Source: Heloderma charlesbogerti
Lineage: Eukaryota; Chordata; Lepidosauria; Squamata; Helodermatidae
NCBI GenBank assembly: GCA_026122225.1
Contig: JANEZZ010001902.1
Coordinates: 1,612,001 to 1,676,000, forward strand
Length of the DNA: 64,000 bases
Direction: 5' to 3'
Part shown: positions 54,540 to 64,000 of the stretch, piece after piece
Layout: each line of letters starts with the position of its first letter
Position numbering within the stretch: the stretch's first letter is position 1
Notes under the pieces: generated by a model
Databases searched by the model: none
Seen by the model: only the letters and a program-made list of their open reading frames with translations
What the model was told of the DNA's origin: nothing
Program-made: the position numbers and the translations under genes

Positions 54540-54677
54540 CTGTCATATCCTGCCAAGCTCGCAGTAGACTGGAGGAAAGAGTAGAAGTGCTGTTAACTGG
54601 GGTGGTTTCTCAAGACTCTGTAACTCCTTTCAAGAGCAACTTACACTCTAGCCATGATGAAGTTCAAGTGACCAAAG
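54540..54677 (+). CDS. CFAP47: Coding exon, probable CFAP47, phase 1-1
   Basis: A 138 bp exon with acceptor AATTTTTCCTAG and donor AAAG|GTAAGA. CT completes an Ala codon with the G from 45035. Then 45 codons follow, starting VISCQARSRLEERVEVLLTG, and one G is left. The text continues the previous exon without a jump, and VEVLLTG is a typical closing strand of an ASH/Ig module. The second half (VVSQDSVTPFK...) is more polar. The next exon must start with two bases and was not found with confidence before 64000. The 9.5 kb intron between this and the previous exon holds CR1-B, a SINE and CR1-C. Confidence 0.7.
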
Positions 54678-55667
54678 GTAAGAAAAGCCCAGAAATCCTT
54701 TATTAGTAGGCCTACAGCTGTCTCAAGCCATTTGTAGAATTTTAATGGGCTGGGGATGGGATCATAATGTCAAACATCATCCTGCTCTGAGGGCTACATT
54801 CGTTCCACACATCAAGCCCAGAACAGATTAATCCTCATCATTCTAATTATAGTATGTACAAATGGACAAGGAATTCTATGTGAGAATACATTGGTAAAAC
54901 AGAATCTGCCTCATGGGAGAAAAATGAGCCCAATCAGTACAATGCATGGGAAGGCAGAATGAATGCATAAATCTATGGCTACTAGCTACTCTGATGAAGG
55001 GAGCTTTTAGTCTCTATTTAGACTAGTTAAGACCTTGAACTTGAAGCAAAAGCCATTGAACCTTTTTGAAAAAGAGACTCGACAGTCTGTTCTCTTCATT
55101 TAGCTGTCACTATGCATGGCCATCTTTGATGCTCCAGAGCACAAACTGGGCACAAACCAGTTTCTTATGAGGAGGGTCCTTGAAACCTCAGATTGTCTTT
55201 GTGGCAAATGTCTTCTGAGCAGTGCAGTGTCTAGTCAGGTAAAATGCGCTCCCAATTTGAGTCACGTAAACCTTTTGTCTTTTGAACTGTAAATATTGTC
55301 GCATGGGTTTATGTGATGATGAAAGGCTGGTCTTATATCAAACAGTGTGGTTTCCTTTATAATAGCAGCGTTTGGTGTTTGGAAATGTATCATAGAAGTC
55401 ATTTTAATTTCATAATTTAATCTAATTCCCTAAATGCCGTGGTATTTAAGTAAATTCAATATTGTGCATTCAGCAAATCATAGTGAGAGCATTTTAAAAT
55501 ACCATAATTGCAGATGTATGTGTCCTATTTGTAGCGAAATATATTGATTATTAACACTAGATTCTCTTATGTATTGCATAAGACTGTGTTACGAAGTATG
55601 CTTTGATTTACATGGACGTGCATATCACATACATGTAAACCAAACATATACCTGAGGGATCTTTTGG
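54678..55667. other. Intron with a short direct duplication
   Basis: A block at 55222-55270 repeats, with several changes, 54443-54497 (GTGTCYAGTCAGGTAAAAT, then CAATTTGAGTCA). No phase-compatible exon was found. Confidence 0.4.
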
Positions 55668-56761
55668 TGTTGAACTCTGGGCGCTTAGGAAAACCTGATA
55701 CCCCCCAAAGCGGAGAGAGTCAGAGACCACAACGAGGTCTTTGAAAGCAATTCTTTGATTTATTGAAGAAGAATTTAAAATGAATTAAAATCTCACATCA
55801 GGGAAGTTAGAACTATACATACGTTTGGGGAATTAGAATCATACATTAACACTCAGAAGGTTAAAGACAAGCATTTAAAGTCAATAGTGAAGTACACTGG
55901 GATGCATAGAAAATCACGTCTGTGTGTGTGTAGGAAGCGGGAGAAAGTGTGGGGGAGAGAAGGAACTTTCAGCTTGGGATGATCTGAATGGGGGAGAAAC
56001 CGACTCTCTTGGGGAGTTGTGAGAGAGTTTGGACGAGGGGTGAGAGCAAAGGCAGGGTTTTGGGGAGAAAGTGGATGGAGAAAGAGCTAAAGCCTAGGAG
56101 TTTGGGAGTTTGGTATTTGGTGGAATATGAGGAAAAGGGAAGAAAAGAGAATATGATGCAAGGATTTACCTCTCCTTATCTGCTGGCTTGTGAAGCGATG
56201 GGAAGCTCTGTTGAGTTCCTTCTCTGGGAAAGAAGGGGAGAAAGAGGGGAAGAAAGGGGGTAGGGATTGCTCTTCTGAGCAAAAAGGATGGAAGGAGTCC
56301 TCTTTCCTTCTCTCCCTTGCTGTGTGTTCTATGAATTTGGGTTGCTGTTGTTATCTTCTCTCAGGATGTAGTAATCAGAATAAAACAAAACAAGTCTTTC
56401 TTCTAAGATTATTCATGTGTCAGACATTAAGGGAAGAAAGAAGACAATGGGATTCTGTTTCTTTCCTGATGTGAAGAAAATATGGGAGTTGATGAGTGCA
56501 TATTTCTGGCTTTCACAGCACAAGATAGCCAGGGGGATTTCAGTAATGGTCTTAAGCAAAGGTGGCAAAAGAGTTATGCAGGCATGCTTGCTTACACAAT
56601 ATTGGGTTTTCAGGGTCTTACAGCTTTAAAAGACATTGAATTCTTTAATTTTCTTTCTATCAGGCTTAAACAGGAAGGTTAGAAATCAGCATAAAATATT
56701 TTCAGGGTGGGGGCTTCTGTAGTTGTCCTGAGGCAAGATCTGAAATTTGCAAGTGTTAACA
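55668..56761 (-). mobile_element. Possible antisense LTR
   Basis: Read on the minus strand, the region ends in an AATAAA-containing stretch (TTTATTG on + near 55758) followed by GACCTCGTTGTGGTCTCTGAC and a terminal TTCAACA (55668). The other end may be TGTTAAC near 56761, giving TGTT...AACA termini. Length and layout suit an LTR. No matching TSD, partner LTR or coding region is visible, so this is tentative. Confidence 0.3.
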
Positions 56762-56980
56762 CAGAGGAATTAAGGCAGTCAGAGCACAGTGGCTGGCCAG
56801 AAAGTTTATGAATTAAACTTTCAAGAAGTCTGCATTTCCTCTTGGGTTGTGCAAGGCCTCAATATCCTTTGGGACCTGCTTTTTTGCCCTTCTCCAAGAC
56901 CAAAGTACTCTAATCCCTGTCCAGATACAGGCTGCATCTTTCCAGATCAGCAGAATTTTGGGGTACTTCATAACAACTGA

Positions 56981-58853
56981 GGCTTTACAAGTAGCTCACG
57001 AAAGAAGGGAAGCGAAAAGCAAGGGAGAAAGGGGAAGATATACCCAACTGAATGCAGAGTTCCAGAGAATAGCAAGGAGAGACAAGAAGGCCTTCTTAAA
57101 TGAACAATGCAAAGAAATCGAGGAAAACAACAGAATGGGAAAGACTAGAGATCTCTTCAAGAACATTGGAGATCTCAAGGGAACGTTTTGTGCAAGGACG
57201 GGCATGATAAAGGACAAAGAAGGCAGGGACCTAACAGAAGCAGATGAGATTAAGAAGAGGTGGCAAGAATACACAGAAGAACTATACAGGAAAGATCTGA
57301 ATGTCCCTGATAGCCATGACAGTGCGGTCACCGAACTTGAGCCGGACATCCTAGAGAGTGAAGTCAAGTGGGCCTTAGGAAGCATTAGTAACAACAAAGC
57401 TAGCGGAGATGACAGTATTCCGGCCGAGCTATTTAAAATCCTAAAAGATGATGCTGTTAAAGTGCTGCATTCAATATGCCAACAAATCTGGAACACTCAA
57501 CAGTGGCCACAAGACTGGAAAAGGTCAGTTTACATTCCAATTCCAAAGAAGGGCAACGCCAAAGAGTGTTCAAACTACCGCACAATTGCGCTCATTTCAC
57601 ATGCCAGCAAGGTGATGCTCAAAATCCTACAAGCTAGGCTTCAGCAGTATGCGAACCGAGAACTACCGGAAGTACAAGCTGGGTTTCGAAGAGGCAGAGG
57701 AACTAGAGATCAAATCGCCAACATTCGCTGCATCATGGAGAAAGCAAGAGAATTCCAGAAAAACGTCTATTTCTGCCTCATTGACTACGCTAAAGCCTTT
57801 GATTGTGTGGATCACAACAAACTATGGCAAATTCTTAAAGTGATGGGAGTACCAGACCACCTTACCTGTCTCCTGAGAAACCTGTACGAGGGTCAAGAAG
57901 CAACAGTAAGAACCAGACATGGAACAACCGAGTAGTTCAAAATTGGGAAAGGAGTACGACAAGGCTGCATATTGTCACCCTGCTTATTTAACTTATATGC
58001 AGAGTACATTATGAGAAATGCCGGGTTGGATGAATCAGAGGTCGGAATTAAGATTGCCGGGAGAATTATCAACAACCTCCGATATGCAGACGATACCACC
58101 CTAATGGCAGAAAGCGAAGAGGATCTCAAGAGCCTCTTGTTGAGGGTGAAAGAGGAGAGTGCAAAAGCTGGTTTGAAACTCAACATTAAAAAAACGAAGA
58201 TCATGGCATCTGGCCCTATCACTTCCTGGCATATAGAAGGGGAAGAAATGGCAGCAGTGACAGATTTTACTTTCTTGGGCTCCAAGATCACCGCAGACGG
58301 TGACTGTAGCCATGAAATTAAAAGACGCTTGCTCCTTGGGAGGAAAGCTATGGCAAACCTAGACAGCATAGTAAGAAGCAGAGACATCACCTTGCCGACA
58401 AAGGTCCGTCTAATCAAAGCTATGGTTTTCCCAGTAGTAATGTATGGCTGTGAGAGCTGGACTATAAGGAAGGCTGAGCGCCGAAGAATTGATGCTTTCG
58501 AACTGTGGTGCTGGAGAAGACTCTTACGAGTCCCCTGGACTGCAAGGAGGTCAAATCAGTCCATCCTAAAGGAAATCAACCCTGACTGCTCATTGGAAGG
58601 ACAGATACTGAAGCTGAAGCTCAAATATTTTGGCCACCTAATGCGAAGAGAAAACTCTCTGGAAAAGACCCTGATGCTGGGAAAGACTGAAGGCAAAAGG
58701 AGAAGGGGACGGCAGAGGATGAGATGGCTAGATAGCATTACGGATGCAATGAATATGAACTTGAGCACGCTCCGGGAGAGAGCGCAGGACAGGAAGGCCT
58801 GGCGTGCTATGGTCCATGGGGTCACGAAGAGTCGGACACGACTGAACGACTGA
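56981..58853 (+). pseudogene. BovB-D reverse transcriptase with a single stop codon
   Basis: Open from the left border to 57935 and again, in the same frame, to the natural end at 58853. TAG at 57933-57935 stands where copy A codes Trp (TGG). Motifs: IPIPKKGNAKECSNYRTIALI, AGFRRGRGTRDQI, YAKAFDCVDHNKLW, catalytic RYADDTTLM (TATGCAGACGAT at 58083-58094), and the zinc-knuckle-less RTE tail GKRRRGRQRMRWLDSITDA. The endonuclease is missing, so it could not move by itself even without the stop. Confidence 0.92.
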
Positions 58854-58862
58854 AGAACAACG
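56981..58862 (+). mobile_element. Young BovB (RTE) LINE, 5'-truncated, with a perfect 10 bp TSD
   Basis: It begins inside the linker before the reverse transcriptase (GGCTTTACAAGTAGC) and ends ACTGAACGACTGAAGAACAA. TAACAACTGA flanks it on both sides (56971-56980 and 58863-58872). The coding part is continuous apart from one stop. It is the best preserved BovB in the window. Confidence 0.95.
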
Positions 58863-59311
58863 TAACAACTGATTTGGAATAACACACCTTGTCAGGCAGG
58901 TAATGTGGTAAAAAATTGCATTGACACCAAAAATAGTAGGTTCGGTGACATTTTTTTTTTACTTCTGTGAATAGCATTATAATGTCATTATTCCTACTTC
59001 AACATAGTACACTTTTAGTAATCTTCAGACTACTAGTAAAAATGTAAAGACAGGTGCAAAGCTCTGAGATAACAGCTTGGCAAGCTGTGTTTCATCTCCT
59101 CCCTTGAGAATTATGCACTTGTGCGTGTGTGTGTGATGTGTTCTTGTAAGTAATTCTATCTATCTTTGGATATCAAGATGACAATAATTGCAGGGAGATC
59201 ACATTTAAATAGCCTCCACTATGAATTATTTAGAAATGAATAAATTCGAGTTAGGAAACTTGAGTTAGGAAACTTCCACTGAAGGAAGAGGTAATTTACA
59301 AATAGTTGATA
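58863..59311. other. Intron sequence
   Basis: A short T tract near 58952 and a (TG)n run near 59120. Nothing else. Confidence 0.4.
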
Positions 59312-59319
59312 GTGACCAG

Positions 59320-59854
59320 TAGGGGTGTGTGAAACATTTACCCCGTTCCAGCCGGCAGTCCGTGGGGTGGGGGCGATCTGTCCCTCCCCCCCCGGAATCC
59401 TCCCTGGCCGGCTCTGCTCTGCTCCGCGGCCTTGCTGCAGAGCCGCTGGCTGGGCTGCGGCCGCAAATGGCGGCCGCTACGCCAGCCACCATTTGCGTCC
59501 CTGCCAAGCCGTGATAGGCTACGTAAGTATCTACGTAGCCTATCACGGCAAAAGGCAGGGACGCAAATGGCGGCCGCTACGCCATTTGTGTCCCTGTCTT
59601 TTGCTGTGATAGGCTATGTAGATAGTTACGTAGCCTATCACAGCTTGGCAGGGATGCAAATGGCGGCCGGCATAGCAGCCGCCATTTGCAGCCGCAGCCT
59701 GGCAACAGCCAGAAGACAACCCGGAGCCGCTGCCACTGGAGCCACCGCCGCCACCAGGTAGGTCCGTTCTGGGGAGGGATTTCAGGGGTGGCGGGGGGTA
59801 GTCCATTCCGCCACGGACTCCAGGAGTCCGTGGCAGAATTCTCCAACATCCCTA
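59320..59854. mobile_element. hAT-type MITE with a compound palindromic core (copy B)
   Basis: A 535 bp unit, TAGGGGTGTG at the left and ACATCCCTA at the right, with an 8 bp TSD matching at seven positions (GTGACCAG 59312-59319; GTGACCAC 59855-59862). The core 59480-59668 is a near palindrome centred near 59575: two GTGATAGGCTACGTA / ACGTAGCCTATCAC hairpins flanked by GGGACGCAAATGG. The outer parts align with copy A (CCCGGAATCCTCC and AATTCTCCAACATCC against AATTCTCTGACATCC). Confidence 0.9.
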
Positions 59855-60090
59855 GTGACCACATCTACACCTTGTGTCACATCATTACGATCCCATCATG
59901 GTAATGCTGTATCCCTCTTGTGCATTTGTACCTCATAGGACACACAGTGACAAGTGTTGCAGTATATTGTATAATGTGGAATAAAAAGCAGGAAATAACA
60001 ATACACAAGTGGTATATGGAATGTGTAATGTACCCCAACATTTATCAGTGCTCTTCAATACTGCTATAAAACAATAGTGTAGATCTAGCC
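59855..60090. repeat. MITE-like repeat with ATCTACAC / GTGTAGAT ends
   Basis: GACCACATCTACACC at the left and ATAGTGTAGATCTAGCCC at the right are roughly inverted. The interior has ATTGTATAATGTGG and AGTGGTATATGGAATG blocks, reminiscent of a common squamate MITE. The hAT copy B inserted at its left edge. Confidence 0.5.
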
Positions 60091-61546
60091 CTAATCTTGG
60101 ATTCCCCCTCCTCTCGCCCAAACACACACACACAATTGCTAAAATGAATGAAGCCTTTAACTGAACATTTGACATTCTAAGGCAGGGGTGTGCAACTGCG
60201 GGTGGCCTGGGGGCCATTCTCACCTCAGATCAGGAGTTTGCTGCATCATTCAGTAGCACACCACTCCATAGTACTACAGAGCACTAAAATGGTTAAATTT
60301 AGCTTGTCTGCAAGTGAAGTTTAACACCTTTAGTGCTCCATAGAAGCTAACAAGTTAAATGTGTCCCTTTTAACAGTCCGTGCTGCTAAATCCACCATTT
60401 GTGGGGGTTAAAATAATTCACAGCTGCCAAATTTGGCAGTGCGGCAGGAGGCATATATGGCAGGATACTCAACCGTGTTCTAAAGGAAGAGATTAGCCCA
60501 GTATACTCAAATTCTTAGCCTTGCCAGTTTTCAAATTGAAAAAAGTGGTAAGTACTTTTGTGTATAATCTGAAATAATGTTTTAATTAGCAACTAGCATA
60601 ATATATAGCCATACCACTGGGAGAAAGGCATAACACAATACTTTATGTGCTAGGATAGGGATGAGGAACATTTTTTGGCCCGAGGGCCACATTGGGCAAA
60701 CACATCCACTGAGGGTGCCTGTTAGTGGTGAGTGGGGCCACACCCAAAGTGGGCGGGGCCACACCACCACTGGCATGTGCCCCCAGTGCACATACTCATG
60801 TATGCACACTCTTTCATACACAAAATATGCTCTGTTTAGAATTGTGTAACACAATCTATATAGTGTATGAGTGGGGCTACACAGCCTCCTTATCATGATT
60901 TATGAGTGTGCTTATTTTTTTTAGTTGCTGTGCTAAGACAAGCAATAACCAGAAAGCTGAGTTGTCCCATGGGCTCACACATTTTCTCCCCATACTTCCT
61001 CTGGGACTGTGTGACCTAGGATTGCTCTGTATGAGGGATTTTAGAATCTATGTATAAGGCTCATGAACATAAAATGAAATAACATAGTGATATATCAACA
61101 GCAAAGTGATAAGAAGCACTAGGGCGCTGCAGCGAGGACAAGATGCATCCCTCCTTGATCCCAGGCTAGCTTCCAAAGGTGGCATCAGATTTACTGATAG
61201 CATTTTTAGAATATTTCTTTACATTTAGGAAGGAAGGATGAAAGAGCATGTTTCACCTGTTGTGTGGCACCATGCTGCCATGTGTGTAAAGTAGTCTAGT
61301 TCCTTCAGAGAATCAATGTAAGGTTGCTCTGCCCACTTTTCTTTGATCAGTTCACTCTTTGTAGGATGTACTTAAGGTATCATTTTTGCTGCTCTTCATT
61401 TTTATTTACAATAATTCTTTATCCTTTCCATACCTGATATTTCCCAAATAAAAGGCTAACCTGGAAACAAACTTTTGAAATCATATTTTTCAAATGGATT
61501 TGCAATTAGTTAAGATGAGGCTGTATTTCTGTTTATTATGCACTTA
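60091..61546. other. Intron with two weak hAT-like edges
   Basis: GGCAGGGGTGTGCAACTGCG (60182) and GATAGGGATGAGGAACATT (60655) look like left ends of hAT-type repeats; the second continues with GGCCCGAGGGCCACATTGGG. Right ends and TSDs were not found. Confidence 0.4.
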
Positions 61547-61946
61547 GGGCGCACTCCTATGGCCGCTAGTCAGCGGCTAGACGGCCATAGGATAGGTTGG
61601 TTCTCTGACAACTGACCTCCAGCCCCTCCCACGCTGCCTCGTAGGCAGCGTGGAATGGCCCCACACACCGCGCTAAGAAGAGGAGCAGGGAACGGCGAAA
61701 ATGAGGCGTTCCTGGGGATGTGCCAGGGCAGGGAGGGCTGAAGTGCCGATCCAGTGCTTCCTATGTGTTGTCCAGCGTACCCCCCCCCCCGACTTCCCAT
61801 GGCTAAACAGTCAAAATTGGCTGTCTAGTCATGAATGCAGGGCGGCTGAAACGCAGAGGGAACGATCCCCTCCACACTTCTCCTGCCTTGCATTGGATAG
61901 GTGGTCGAGTTCAGAGGCGGCCATCTATCCCGATAGGATAGAGCCC
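61547..61946. mobile_element. Harbinger-like MITE with a TTA duplication
   Basis: A 400 bp GC-rich unit. Left end GGGCGCACTCCTATGG and right end (reverse complement) GGGCTCTATCCTATCG share 11 of 16 positions. TTA lies directly outside both ends (61544-61546 and 61947-61949), as expected for PIF/Harbinger. No transposase frame. Confidence 0.55.
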
Positions 61947-61949
61947 TTA

Positions 61950-62762
61950 GAAATTTTTGTTCTGGTTGTGATTCCAACATGAATGCAAATGACAAAGGTA
62001 TAAAATAAACCCAAAATATTTTATGCAATATACATACAAATTATATTTCAGTAAATGAAAGTGGCACCGTATCTCAGTACTGAAACCCTGTGACAGCAAG
62101 TTGATTTGAAGCTTTGCAGATGGGCCTAATAATTAAATTTTAAGATAAGCAGCTGGCTAAGAGTTTTATAAAAATACACCAAAGGGATTGGATGGAATTA
62201 CTATATTGTGGTATATTCCTACTTGAGCCATTTTTAAAAAACAAACAGCGGCATAACAATTTGGCAAAACAGTTACTCCAGTAACATTATTTAATGCAAG
62301 TAACACTAAGCATGAATTGTTTTCTGTTTCTCCTGGGAACATAGCGTTTGCCCAGAAAAAGAACACCTGAAGACTTATTCGGTGTTTTTGCCAGCCTGTA
62401 TCTTTGGATCTCACAGTCAGTTATCAGTTGGGCCTGTCAAATTATCATCCAGTATATTGACAAGGTATAAATCAAGAAGACATTCAGAGAAAGAACTAGC
62501 ACAACATTATTAGACATTATTAGACATACACATCCATTATGGCAGGTGGTTTTAATTTTTTTTAAAAAAAACGCTTTCTGTTCAAATGTTGGATTGTGAT
62601 GTATTGAAAATTAGTTGTCTTCTGTAAGCCAAGATTATTATAACCTACTCTACCATAATGCTCAGGACTTGTAGAAAAATTAATTATTATGTGGAGTGGA
62701 GAAAACTTAAATCACTTCTAGAAGATTCTTAGCCATGTGTTCTGGGAAACTTTCAATCTAGC
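61950..62762. other. Intron sequence
   Basis: AT-rich, with a short direct repeat ATTATTAGACATTATTAGACAT near 62507 (two 11 bp units). One possible but unsupported exon was considered and set aside. Confidence 0.4.
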
Positions 62763-62774
62763 AGATAAACTATA

Positions 62775-63113
62775 AAAGGTAAAGGTGTCCCCAACCAGTC
62801 GTGTCCGACTCTAGGGTGCGGTGCTCATCCCCGTTTCTAAACCCAAGAGCCAGCGCTGTCCGAAGACGCTTCCGTGGTCATGTGGCCGGCATGACTGAAC
62901 ACCAAGGTGCACGGAACGCTGTTACCTTTCCCGCCGAGGCGGTACCTATTTATCTACTTGCAATTTCTTGCTTTCGAACTGCTAGGTTGGCAGGAGCTGG
63001 GACTGAAGATGGGAGCTCACTCCGTCACGCGGCACTCGGGTCTCGAACTGCTGTCCTGCCGACCTTCCGGTCTGCAGTTCAGCGTCTTAACCACTAAGCC
63101 ACCGCGGCCCCCA
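62775..63113 (-). mobile_element. Sauria-type SINE (tRNA-headed, BovB-like 3' end) with a 12 bp TSD
   Basis: On the minus strand it starts GGGGGCCGCGGTGGCTTAGT, with the A-box-like TGGCTTAGTGGTTAAGACGC and a B-box-like GTTCGAGACCC. It continues through CCAACCTAGCAGTTCGAAAG and AGTAGATAAATAGGTACCGC, and ends AGTCGGACACGACTGG plus an ACCTTT tail. The AGTCGGACACGACTG block is shared with the BovB 3' end, so it would use BovB machinery. AGATAAACTATA flanks it (62763-62774 and 63114-63125). This family is a marker of squamate genomes. Confidence 0.93.
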
Positions 63114-63125
63114 AGATAAACTATA

Positions 63126-64000
63126 CATTTGAATAAAAACTGTTGACCTTTCTTTATTTCAAAAGTCCACTTTTTAAAGAGGTGTACATTGAATGCTTAA
63201 AATATGTGTTAAAACTGGAGGTAGTAGTAGAATCTACAGTGAAATAATGTGTGTGTTAAAATGGACAGTTTACATTTATTATTCAGGGAAATATTTTAAA
63301 AGATGATAAATTATTCATTTTATAAAATGAAATTGTCAGATCAGGAGTTATGGATCTTTTAGGATAATTCAGAATCAATTTGAAAATGACAAAACCTTGT
63401 CATTTATTTGAAATAATCTTTTAAACCACTGAACTAGGCTGAAGGAGGTCCAAAATGGTAAATGTATTGATATATTCTTGCCTGTTTTCTGATCACCAGT
63501 ATTGTGATTGAGGATTATGCATTGTGAGGCATTCCTAAAGTTTGTTAAAAGAAATGGCAATGAAAAAGAACAAATAATCCCTTGTTGTGTGCTTTGATTC
63601 ATTTTTCAGAGAGAAAATGATATTTTCAACCATCCTTGATTCAGGTTCTTATAAATTATTTCCATGCAAAACAAATCTTTGGTTTAGGATACCTTTTCTG
63701 AACACCTGGGCAGAGCAACCTTACATTCTCTGAAGGAACGCTCCGGTGTCAGAGCACTCAATGCTCTGCCAGCAGATGCCCAGAAGAGCAGAAGGGGCAA
63801 CGGAGGCTCAAGGGGACCTAGCAAGGCATCACCAGCCTTCAGTCCCTGATAATCGCCTTTCTGCACTTTTGAAAGACTGCACATGCTGAGGGCCAGGATA
63901 CTTCATGATCAATCATCTTTAAGGAACAGTTTAAGGAACAATGCTGTTCCAGTCCACACAGTGAACTCCCAGATCACAGCAGACATCTAAGGAAAATACC
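63126..64000. other. Intron sequence to the window end
   Basis: AT-rich to 63680, then more balanced. Short frames on the minus strand (63375-63602 and 63684-63884) have no domain. Confidence 0.4.

Noticed and set aside
55098..55239. 47-codon open block with acceptor TCTTCATTTAG and donor CAG|GTAAAA
   Set aside because: The open frame is phase 0 whereas the preceding exon ends in phase 1; the in-phase frame has an early stop.
62395..62464. Possible next exon (TTTTTGCCAG acceptor, ACAAG|GTATAA donor) open in the phase required after 54677
   Set aside because: Only about 22 codons with no domain-like wording, and a second frame is open too. Not enough to call without homology or RNA data.

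Overview
This is a vertebrate intragenic window, almost certainly from a squamate reptile. It carries CR1 and L2 LINEs, several BovB (RTE) LINEs and a tRNA-headed Sauria-type SINE whose 3' end matches the BovB 3' end. That combination is typical of lizards and snakes; the species cannot be read from the sequence. No prokaryotic gene, rRNA gene, tRNA gene or CRISPR array is present. || The only host gene I can support is on the + strand. Four coding exons (9872-9964, 42684-42843, 44938-45035, 54540-54677) have canonical AG/GT borders and join in one reading frame with matching phases. They encode a 163-codon stretch of an ASH/PapD-like (MSP-type Ig fold) protein that I recognise, from memory only, as the ciliary protein CFAP47. 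The gene runs off both ends of the window, so nearly everything else is intron. || Layout: 1-4250 intron with simple repeats; 4250-9494 an almost complete antisense CR1 with a repeated 5' UTR, into which a solo Gypsy-type LTR has inserted; 9872-9964 exon; 9965-42683 a 32.7 kb intron holding hAT-type MITEs, an RTE 3' fragment, a near-full-length decayed BovB (17892-21133), tandem repeats, a MIR-like SINE and a four-element nest at 28550-38043. In that nest an L2 is interrupted by a BovB fragment and by a full chromodomain Gypsy element, and the Gypsy itself carries an antisense solo LTR of its own family. At 40922-42404 a Harbinger-like element contains a palindromic hAT MITE. || 42684-45035 holds two exons separated by a decayed L2 that has a CR1-type fragment inside it. 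Then come a truncated CR1 (45131-46363), a tRNA-derived SINE, a nearly complete + strand CR1 (49878-53445) and the fourth exon. The right part holds a possible antisense LTR, a very young BovB (56981-58862, one stop codon), a second palindromic hAT MITE (59320-59854), a Harbinger-like MITE and the Sauria SINE (62775-63113). || The genes do not form a pathway: one ciliary gene hosts layers of selfish elements whose target-site duplications (TSDs) give the order of insertion. The least explained signal is the hAT MITE pair at 41682-42369 and 59320-59854, whose cores are compound palindromes built from a repeated hairpin module.
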